From Bryobacteraceae bacterium (lineage in GTDB: Bacteria > Acidobacteriota > Terriglobia > Bryobacterales > Bryobacteraceae), in assembly GCA_014379815.1 (NCBI GenBank), contig JACMLA010000351.1, positions 1 to 7,633 of the forward strand: a stretch of 7,633 nucleotides of DNA, read 5' to 3'. Position 1 is the first letter of the stretch; every line of letters begins with the position of its first letter. Both the position numbers and the translations under genes were made by a program. Shown piece by piece: positions 1 to 5,767 of the stretch. The notes beneath the pieces are model-generated. The model was not told the origin of the DNA. It made no database searches and saw only the letters and a program-made list of their open reading frames with translations.

Positions 1-441
1 CGGAAGATGATGGACGAACGACTGCTGCCAAAGTACGGGGCTACCGTTGCGTTTGAGCACCGCGACTTCCCGCTTGCCAAGCACAAATGGGCGAAAGCTG
101 CTTCCATCGCATGCCGCTATCTCGATTCTCTGAAGCCTGAGACTGGCGTGGCGTTTCGTCGGTGGGTGATGGCGAATCAAACTTCCATCACATCCTCAAA
201 CTTTGAAGCGCAGCTTTTGGAATGGGCGAAGTTGAACGCTGTTGATCCAGCCCTGTTACGAGCGGCACTTTCGGATGCCAAGCTTGCGAAACTGGTCGAT
301 GACGACTACGAAGAAGGAGTGGCGCGTGGCGTCGCACGCACACCGACCGTCTTCGTAAATGGCGAGCCGTTTATAGAAACTTTCACCGCGGACGAGATCA
401 GCAAGTCAATCGATACGGCGCTGGCAGCCTCGAAGAAGTAG
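1..441 (+). CDS. DsbA/thioredoxin-like disulfide oxidoreductase, 5'-truncated by the window edge
   Basis: This is the C-terminal part of a thiol-disulfide oxidoreductase of the DsbA / Thioredoxin_4 type, which normally forms or isomerises disulfides outside the cytoplasm. The frame is open to base 1 with two codons (Arg-Lys) before the first visible ATG at 7. That ATG is therefore probably internal, and the CxxC redox motif should lie just upstream, outside the window. Counting from that ATG, 144 residues are visible. There is a beta strand 'VAFEHRDFPL' (14-23), a helical insertion (about 27-105) typical of DsbA-like proteins, then the signature cis-proline loop 'RTPTVFVNG' (111-119, Pro113) and a final helix 'TADEISKSIDTAL'. 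The stop TAG lies 18 bp from the stop of the convergent 917-aa gene, and no terminator is obvious between them. The fold is well supported. Redox activity and location cannot be confirmed without the missing N-terminus. Confidence 0.85.
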   Translation, partial: RKMMDERLLPKYGATVAFEHRDFPLAKHKWAKAASIACRYLDSLKPETGVAFRRWVMANQTSITSSNFEAQLLEWAKLNAVDPALLRAALSDAKLAKLVDDDYEEGVARGVARTPTVFVNGEPFIETFTADEISKSIDTALAASKK

Positions 442-459
442 TCCCAAGAAAGCAGATAA

Positions 460-3213
460 TTACGCCGCCATCAGCGTCGATCTTCCTTGTGTCTTCGGGG
501 AAATCGTCAGGCCAAAAAGGCAGATGTGATCCCACGCCCATAGGTTTACTATAGGGCACTCGGCCAGGGCCATGGCTACCTGCTTGTCCCACGCGTAGCC
601 TGGCTGGAAGATCGGGACCAGATGCCGGATGTTCTCCCGCTCCCAGCCAAGCTTCCGGGGCAGTTCTATTGTCTCGGACGATAGATTGAGGTCCCGGCAC
701 CATGCTCCGAAATCGAGCGCTTCTGTCTTGATTCGATCAAAGCCCGAACTCGCTTTGTTGTGCCACTCGGTTGGTAAATTAACCGTGCTGTTCAGCCTTC
801 CGCCAAGCTGATGCACGCCTGTCGGTGTTGGATAGTTGACGTCGTAGGGAAACAACAACTCAAACTGCGTCCCCGGGTGAGCCGAGCGGACTGCGCTCAT
901 AATGGCGGTTACGTGCGCGTGAAGTCGGGAACGCAAAAAGCGCATATCTGCTCCACCGTTCACCGAGGGATCGTCGTCGGGACTTCTGAAGGTTGTGAGC
1001 TGGCGGCCTAGCGCGGCCTGTGCCGCAGTTTTCGTATCCGTGTCATAGAATGCCATGCCCCCGTTCGGATTTTGTGCCGTGCGATTGGTGAAAAACCACC
1101 ATAGGAACTCGCCCAGCTGAATCTCAGGAACCAGACCTGCCGCGCTCATCAGGGATGCAATGTGGGTTAGTGCTGCGATCTGATAGTTCCGCATCGCTGG
1201 CCCAAAGTTGCAATGGGTCGATTTCAATGAGCCGAACCCTATGTCCGTTTCCACAATTTTGTTGTCGGGATAGACCGCGCCAAAGCCCTCTGGAGGGTTG
1301 ACCAATTCCATAGACTCTGCGACTACAATCTGCCGGTTGCGTCGCTTACACTCGCGGAACATGTCAGCGTGCCAGTCGCGCGCTCCCCGGTTCAGAGCTG
1401 GCGTCTGCTCTACATCGATGACCCACGCCCCGGCATCGCCTGTGTCGAGCGCACCCGTCATCGTCACTGTCCCAGCCGCGGAAGCTACCTGCGTTGAGAA
1501 AGGAATCCGATACGCGGGTCGCGGGGACCGGCTTGTGATCGTGAGTGTGGTGCCAGAAACCGCAGCCCACACACCGACGGAACTTCCATTGAGGAATAAA
1601 GCAAAGTGCTTTGCGATGGTCTCTGGTGTATCGGCTGGGAAAACGCTTTTGCCGAACATCAGCGTGGACGGTCCGGTACCAAACCGCAGGAAAATGGTTT
1701 CGCCGTCTGCAAACGTACCTGCAAAGGTGATTTGCACTTGTCCGATAAGAGCATTCTCCCGCTTTCGCTGATTCCACCAGAACACGCCTATGTATTCATT
1801 CATGGGACCGGCAAATCCGAGCTGATCGAAGATCCAGTGAATGCGTGCCGGGGGAAGTTTGTACGTATGATCGGTTGAGTAATCCAGCGCGGGAGAGACT
1901 CGTGGATCCGCAGGCAGCGGCGCAGGTAAATCGCCGGCGACAGCTGCTTCGAGGAAGTCAAACCGAAAGCCACTGAAAGCTGTCAGTTCTACGATGTGCT
2001 CGCCTGCTGGAACCGCAGCCTTCAGCTTGCGTCGGGTGTTAACGGGAGCGTCAACGCTGAGGCGGCAATCTACTGGCGTTGTGGCTATGCCATCGACGGT
2101 GGCGGTAAGGGAGCCCGCTGTGCTGAACAGCGAAGTTCCAATATACAGATCGTGCACCGACGTGGACGCATACTTGATTCGCACCTTGCTGCCTGCGGCA
2201 AGAGCTTTCCGTGCATAGCCCTCGGAGAAGAATCCCTGCTCAAGTTCCCACGATCCGGTGTAGGTACACCAAGCATCGGCATCTTCCACGCGTACCGTTC
2301 CGGGTCCAGCTACCGAGAGCCTTCGCAGAGTCTCGGGCCCGGACAAGGTCCAGTTTGTGAAGCTGGCTTCCCATTCTGTATCCGCGTACGCAGCGCTGTT
2401 GGCCAGCTTGGGAGCGAACGTCATCCACATCAGCCGAACCTGCTTCAAGTTCAATGCGGCGAAGTCGAGGGTGAGATGCCAGGAGCCAGTCGAGGTTCCT
2501 CCAGTCAAGGCAGCTGAGGTTTCAGAAGTTCGCAATCGCTCGTTCTTCCAGGTTACGAGAATCGAGAGCATATTGCCGTCCTCACCAGGCGTCGCAGCGG
2601 TGATCGTCAGGTCTGCGCCGGATGCGCTGGCAGTAAGAGGAATCAGCGAACCTCCCACCGTCCAGTTAGTGGCATTGATGGAGGCAGCGAGTGCTTGTGC
2701 GACGTCCGCAGGCGTCACTGGTGTCAGGGGCGCAATGTAGTCGAAGGCGAGGTTGCCGTACCACAAAGTGAGACGGTCGTACCCCTGAATAGCATCTCCA
2801 ACCACAGTGAGTTTACATGCTGCTTTGACAGGCGCACCGGAGGCCACAGTCGCGTAATCGGACAGCCTGATATTGGCACTTGTACCGTCAGCCCGGATCG
2901 CGCTCAAGTAAGGCCAGTCGATAGTTGGGAACTTGGGGGAGTCGAGCGGCATGATCCCCGAGTACGCCAGATCGAATGACAGAGTCAGCCCATCGAAAAC
3001 AAAATCTGGCAGATGCTTGATCCTTGGGTGCTCATAGAAGTTGTCGGCGTCGTGAAGGATCAGGACGGCAAAATCCGCCGGGTCGCGAAACATACCGCTA
3101 ACAACGAAGCTGTCGGGCTTCGCGGAATGCAGTGCAGCCGAAGCACCCAGATCATCGAATCCACGCAGCGAGAGTGTTCTGTCCGGTTGCAGTTTATAGA
3201 TACGCTCGCTCAT
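460..3213 (-). CDS. Phage-tail-like multidomain protein (non-contractile tail sheath/TIM-barrel type)
   Basis: A 917-aa protein with no signal peptide or membrane segment. Residues 1-130 are a beta-rich N-terminal part ('DADNFYEHPR', 'DFVFDGLTLSFDL'). Residues 132-240 and 490-595 read as two diverged copies of a small domain seen in phage tail sheath/baseplate proteins: a strand, an 'ADVAQALAASIN'-like helix, then an 'ASASGADLTITAATPG'-like hairpin. Residues 300-425 resemble a galactose-binding/CBM beta sandwich ('GSWELEQGFFSEGYARKAL', then 'GEHIVELTAFSGFRFDF'). Residues 455-490 plus 596-905 read as a TIM barrel interrupted by the second insert, with 'AWVIDVEQTPALNRG', 'IVVAESMELVNPP' and 'VPEIQLGEFLWWFF'. 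This order fits what I recall of 'non-contractile tail sheath, TIM-barrel' proteins, but I could not search for it. The ATG at 3213 is supported by GAGGAG 11 nt upstream. No other virion gene is nearby, so it may be a prophage remnant, a domesticated tail component or a secreted-particle protein. Glycosidase activity is possible but no catalytic pair is assigned. Confidence 0.8.
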   Translation of the reverse strand: MSERIYKLQPDRTLSLRGFDDLGASAALHSAKPDSFVVSGMFRDPADFAVLILHDADNFYEHPRIKHLPDFVFDGLTLSFDLAYSGIMPLDSPKFPTIDWPYLSAIRADGTSANIRLSDYATVASGAPVKAACKLTVVGDAIQGYDRLTLWYGNLAFDYIAPLTPVTPADVAQALAASINATNWTVGGSLIPLTASASGADLTITAATPGEDGNMLSILVTWKNERLRTSETSAALTGGTSTGSWHLTLDFAALNLKQVRLMWMTFAPKLANSAAYADTEWEASFTNWTLSGPETLRRLSVAGPGTVRVEDADAWCTYTGSWELEQGFFSEGYARKALAAGSKVRIKYASTSVHDLYIGTSLFSTAGSLTATVDGIATTPVDCRLSVDAPVNTRRKLKAAVPAGEHIVELTAFSGFRFDFLEAAVAGDLPAPLPADPRVSPALDYSTDHTYKLPPARIHWIFDQLGFAGPMNEYIGVFWWNQRKRENALIGQVQITFAGTFADGETIFLRFGTGPSTLMFGKSVFPADTPETIAKHFALFLNGSSVGVWAAVSGTTLTITSRSPRPAYRIPFSTQVASAAGTVTMTGALDTGDAGAWVIDVEQTPALNRGARDWHADMFRECKRRNRQIVVAESMELVNPPEGFGAVYPDNKIVETDIGFGSLKSTHCNFGPAMRNYQIAALTHIASLMSAAGLVPEIQLGEFLWWFFTNRTAQNPNGGMAFYDTDTKTAAQAALGRQLTTFRSPDDDPSVNGGADMRFLRSRLHAHVTAIMSAVRSAHPGTQFELLFPYDVNYPTPTGVHQLGGRLNSTVNLPTEWHNKASSGFDRIKTEALDFGAWCRDLNLSSETIELPRKLGWERENIRHLVPIFQPGYAWDKQVAMALAECPIVNLWAWDHICLFGLTISPKTQGRSTLMAA

Positions 3214-3224
3214 GTTGGCAACAG

Positions 3225-3230
3225 CTCCTC
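3225..3230 (-). promoter_or_regulatory. Ribosome binding site of the 917-aa gene
   Basis: On the minus strand GAGGAG lies 11 nt before the ATG at 3213-3211. It is the best Shine-Dalgarno match in the leader and supports this start. Confidence 0.55.
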
Positions 3231-3261
3231 GTCAATAGACGGAAAGCTGGCAGTGCAGAGC

Positions 3262-3290
3262 TTTATATTGCCGCGTTGGTCCGCGGTGCC
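3262..3290 (-). promoter_or_regulatory. Candidate promoter of the 917-aa gene with a dyad just upstream of the -10
   Basis: Reading the minus strand, TATAAA (3267-3262) could be a -10 box about 50 bp before the ATG. Directly upstream of it is a perfect dyad CCGCG-N6-CGCGG (3271-3286), where the promoter spacer would be. The -35 at the expected distance is poor (GGCACC, 3290-3285), so an activator or a non-canonical sigma factor might be needed. This is inference from position and sequence only. Confidence 0.3.
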
Positions 3291-3460
3291 TTTTTCTGTC
3301 ATCTTCGTCGTCATTGGCATTCAAGTCCCTTTTTGCAGTTCTAGCGTTGGGACTTTCAAAGACGAGTCCCCGGCGCCAGACAAATTGTCGCAACCGATGC
3401 CAAGATTCAGCGCTCTTCACGGCACCCGGGAAGGGCTTATATCTTTGATTCGACGAAGCT

Positions 3461-3488
3461 TAAAATTATTCCGTGAGCGCGTCAACGG
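3461..3488 (-). terminator. Weak possible terminator of the mannonate dehydratase-like gene
   Basis: On the minus strand, about 17 nt after the stop codon, CCGT (3488-3485) pairs with ACGG (3474-3471). Two further base pairs can form if one base is bulged. The stem is followed by an AATAATTTT stretch. The stem is short and the T run is imperfect, so it may only be a partial terminator. Confidence 0.3.
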
Positions 3489-3505
3489 TGTTTTCGGTTG
3501 CGCGT

Positions 3506-4588
3506 TTATCTGGCTCTTGCTGTGTCGTACAGTGCCTTGATGTATCCAATGCTGTACGCCCAACCGGTATTGCGATCGCCAACCATCGCCGGCACGTGGT
3601 CTGCGATCAGAATGCCACGGAAGTCCACATCCACTAAGGTACGCATTAGCTTCTTCATGTCGGTGTAGCCATCGTCGACATACGTCTCGACGAAATCCGG
3701 GATTGGGGCTGTGACGTTGCGGAAGTGAATCTTCCACAGCTTGTCCATCTTTGCGAACGCCCGTGCTGCTTCAAAGACGTCCTTGCCCATTGACGCGCCG
3801 CCTTCCATCCACGTGCCGCAACATAGGCAGACCCCTATATTGGGACTGTTTGCGATGCTGAGGGCTTTTGCATAACCGTCGAAGTTACCGAAAATGCATC
3901 GCGGAACTCCACCTAGTTCGGGCACCGGCGGATCGTCTGGATGTATGCCGATTCGTACGCCGGTCTCTTCCGCAACAGGCACTATCTGGCGAATGAAATA
4001 GGTGTAGTTCTCCCAGATCTCTTCTTTGGAGAATTTGCGGCCATGGGTGAGAGCGCCGTCAAACTTTTTGCCGGCCCAATTGCCTTTCGCGTCCTTCAGG
4101 TGAAACGCTCGTGCCCGGGCTCCGCCGCGCGTTGCTTCAGGCTCAGAACTCCAGATCCCATTACCCATGTGGGCGTATGTTGTGTAGTAGATTCCAGCTC
4201 TGGACAGATTACGGAGATATTGTTTGTATTCCGTGATCTTCTCCTCGCGGCCCGGAAGATTCAACGTGACTTCCTGCATATTATGTACGTTGGAATTTCC
4301 TGCGTTCGCAACTTTCAAACCTGCCGCTTCCACACGTTGCTTGAGACCTGCAAAGGTTTCGTAGGTTCCCCCGGCTCCGGGAATGCTGACGTATCCTACG
4401 CCTAACTGGCGTGCGAACTTCAGGTCGTCGTCTGTGAACTGATTTGGGATCTGCAGCGAAATTTTGATTCCCGGTGTTAATGGATCCAGAGCGCGTCTGG
4501 CCCCGAAAACCGGAGTAAAGTGACTTGCGGCTGCGTATCCTGCCAGTCCGGTCAGCAATCTGCGGCGGCTCCAGCCTGAGTGCATCAT
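3506..4588 (-). CDS. Mannonate dehydratase (UxuA/ManD)-like TIM-barrel enzyme with a Tat signal
   Basis: UxuA-type enzymes dehydrate D-mannonate to 2-keto-3-deoxygluconate. The 360-aa protein opens with a twin-arginine leader (SRRRLLTGLAGYAAA, residues 7-21, probably cleaved near residue 30). This implies export in folded form, unlike E. coli UxuA. Residues 193-221 track UxuA closely, ending in 'PVAEETGVRIGIHPDDPP'. The recalled Mn ligands of Streptococcus suis ManD (His198, Cys237, His265, Asp310) correspond to His216, Cys257 (CLCCGTW), His288 (KIHFRN) and Asp330 (ADHVP). His331 and Tyr345 match the proposed catalytic His311 and Tyr325 with identical spacing. The central helical insert of E. 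coli UxuA is shorter here, and the region after His288 (FVETYVDDGYTDM) is diverged, so the substrate may differ. ATG at 4588 is chosen because GGGGAG lies 10 nt upstream; ATG at 4585 is an alternative. The gene is divergent from the KDG-type kinase, which supports a sugar-acid role. A generic sugar phosphate isomerase/epimerase is the fallback name. Confidence 0.82.
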   Translation of the reverse strand: MMHSGWSRRRLLTGLAGYAAASHFTPVFGARRALDPLTPGIKISLQIPNQFTDDDLKFARQLGVGYVSIPGAGGTYETFAGLKQRVEAAGLKVANAGNSNVHNMQEVTLNLPGREEKITEYKQYLRNLSRAGIYYTTYAHMGNGIWSSEPEATRGGARARAFHLKDAKGNWAGKKFDGALTHGRKFSKEEIWENYTYFIRQIVPVAEETGVRIGIHPDDPPVPELGGVPRCIFGNFDGYAKALSIANSPNIGVCLCCGTWMEGGASMGKDVFEAARAFAKMDKLWKIHFRNVTAPIPDFVETYVDDGYTDMKKLMRTLVDVDFRGILIADHVPAMVGDRNTGWAYSIGYIKALYDTARAR

Positions 4589-4679
4589 GCGGTTTTGTCT
4601 CCCCGGGAGGGGATTTTATCGCATATCCCATATCCCCCTGAAGGTTGCTGTCACAGAAAGGCGGATAGAATGTAGAACG
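4589..4679. promoter_or_regulatory. Divergent promoter region of the sugar-acid genes
   Basis: These 91 bp must hold control signals for both directions. For the minus gene, TAAAAT (4618-4613) is a good -10 about 25 bp before the ATG, with a weak TTCAGG-type -35 at 18 bp. For the plus gene, TTGCTG (4645-4650) and TAGAAT (4666-4671) are spaced 15 bp and would give an almost leaderless transcript, so this pair is doubtful. A perfect tandem heptamer CATATCC (4622-4628 and 4629-4635) sits between the two and would suit a regulator site. Confidence 0.5.
4599..4612 (-). promoter_or_regulatory. Ribosome binding site partly inside a small hairpin
   Basis: On the minus strand GGGGAG (4604-4599) is the Shine-Dalgarno sequence of the dehydratase-like gene, 10 nt before the ATG at 4588. 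Its GGGG can pair with the CCCC at 4612-4609 across a 4-nt loop, so the site could be partly masked. The helix has only four G-C pairs. Confidence 0.45.
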
Positions 4680-5762
4680 ATGAAATACGGTCTCGATATA
4701 CGGCAGGACGGCGCGCTGGATTTCCTATCATTAGGAGCACTGATTCACAGGCTGGATCCGGGGATCATCCCGTTCCGCAAAGCAACGGAGTGCCAGATCC
4801 ATGTCAGTGGCGGCGAGTTCAATTGCGCAGCCAATCTGTCGGACTGTTTTGGGATGCGCACCGGTCTGGTGAGCGCGATGGTGGACTATCCGGTCGGCGA
4901 TCTCATCTCGGAACGGGTCCGCGCTATGGGCGTAAAGCCGTTCTACAAGAAATACAAACACAACGGCGTGAATGGTCCGAATATGGCGACCGTATACTCA
5001 GACCGCGGACTGGGCGTACGTGCTCCGGTTGTTTTCTACAACCGCTCTAATGAAGCTGGCGCAATGTTGAAGCCAGGCGACTTTGACTGGAACGAGATCT
5101 TTGGGCAGGGCGTTCGGTGGTTTCACTCCGGAGGAATTTTTGCGGCGCTGTCCGAAACTACGGGTGAATTGATCATCGAAGCAATGAAAGCCGCCAAGGC
5201 CCATGGCGCGGTCACTTCGTTCGACCTGAACTATCGCGCAAAGCTCTGGAACATCTGGGGCGGTGCGGAAAAGGCGGTTTCAGTGATTGCGCGGATTGTG
5301 GAAAATGTAGACGTACTGGTAGGCAACGAGGAGGATCTGCAACTGGGACTTGGCATTCCAGGTCCAGAGGTCCACGCAAAGTCGAAACTGGATCCAGGTG
5401 TGTTCCTCGCCATGATTAGCTCGGTGACCGAAAAGTACCCTAAGGTAAAGATCGTCGCCACGACTTTGCGGGAAGTGCATTCCACCAACAGGCACAGCTG
5501 GAGTGCGGTTGCCTGGATCGATGGACAAACGTATCGGGCTCCGGAAGCAGAACTGGACGTGTACGACCGCGTCGGCGGCGGCGACGGATACGCTGCTGGA
5601 TTCTTCTACGGTCTGCTGACGGGTGAGGAGCCGGAGGAAGCTGTAAAACTTGGGTGGGCTCATGGCGCGCTGCTGACAACGTTCCCCGGCGACACGACGA
5701 TGGCGACGCTGGAGCAAGTGCGGTCGGCTGCCAAGGGTGGCTCAGCAAGAATCCAGCGCTGA
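4680..5762 (+). CDS. PfkB-family sugar kinase, probable 2-keto-3-deoxygluconate kinase
   Basis: PfkB/ribokinase-fold kinase of 360 aa, predicted to phosphorylate 2-keto-3-deoxygluconate with ATP in the cytosol, giving KDPG for aldolase cleavage. Visible signatures are the substrate-binding glycine motif 'SGGEFNCAANLSDCFG' (43-58), 'FDLNYRAKLW' (181-190, a KDG-kinase-like DxNYRxxLW), the NxxE-type 'GNEEDL' (215-220), and the anion-hole/catalytic motif 'DRVGGGDGYAAG' (296-307) with Asp302 as the expected base. The end 'FPGDTTMATLEQV' is also usual for this group. It is longer than E. coli KdgK (309 aa as recalled) but similar to the ~340-360 aa relatives I recall. The frame is open back to 4587, but ATG 4680 is chosen. 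It gives the normal N-terminus ('DFLSLGALIHRLDPG'), while the earlier ATG would run through the divergent promoter. The ribosome site is weak (AAGGCGGA, 14 nt upstream). It is followed 5 nt later by the racemase-like gene, so the two are probably cotranscribed. KDG specificity is inferred. Confidence 0.9.
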   Translation: MKYGLDIRQDGALDFLSLGALIHRLDPGIIPFRKATECQIHVSGGEFNCAANLSDCFGMRTGLVSAMVDYPVGDLISERVRAMGVKPFYKKYKHNGVNGPNMATVYSDRGLGVRAPVVFYNRSNEAGAMLKPGDFDWNEIFGQGVRWFHSGGIFAALSETTGELIIEAMKAAKAHGAVTSFDLNYRAKLWNIWGGAEKAVSVIARIVENVDVLVGNEEDLQLGLGIPGPEVHAKSKLDPGVFLAMISSVTEKYPKVKIVATTLREVHSTNRHSWSAVAWIDGQTYRAPEAELDVYDRVGGGDGYAAGFFYGLLTGEEPEEAVKLGWAHGALLTTFPGDTTMATLEQVRSAAKGGSARIQR

Positions 5763-5767
5763 CGTCT

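Larger units (their letters stand above)
3214..3505. other. Intergenic region between the mannonate dehydratase-like gene and the tail-like gene
   Basis: These 292 bp separate two genes of the same orientation. The region is too long to suggest a tight operon. It holds a weak terminator-like hairpin near 3461-3488, three related hexamers (AGTCCC/GGGACT) at 3324-3370, a CCGCG dyad at 3271-3286, a TATAAA box and a ribosome binding site. No convincing small gene was found. The open frames crossing it run into the antisense of the flanking genes and lack family features. Confidence 0.6.

Noticed and set aside
1298..1771. Open frame of 157 aa on the plus strand inside the tail-like gene
   Set aside because: Antisense shadow with no recognisable domain.
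1996..2517. Open frame of 173 aa on the plus strand inside the tail-like gene
   Set aside because: Composition is scrambled, no motif is present and it lies wholly antisense to a coherent 917-aa protein.
3013..3540. Open frame of 175 aa crossing the intergenic region on the plus strand
   Set aside because: It overlaps the ends of two minus-strand genes, contains hairpin sequence and has no family features.
3941..4405. Open frame of 154 aa on the plus strand inside the dehydratase-like gene
   Set aside because: Antisense to a well-supported enzyme; no motif and no ribosome site.
4645..4671. Canonical promoter for the kinase operon (TTGCTG/TAGAAT)
   Set aside because: The 15-bp spacing is short and the start would fall almost at the ATG, so it is mentioned only within the divergent region.
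4587..4679. Earlier ATG for the kinase at 4587
   Set aside because: The extra 31 residues run through the divergent promoter region and do not resemble PfkB N-termini.
5654..5767. Upstream ATG for the mandelate racemase-like gene
   Set aside because: It would overlap the kinase by 109 nt and add 38 residues that look like out-of-frame kinase sequence. The GTG at 5768 gives the family's normal length and N-terminus.
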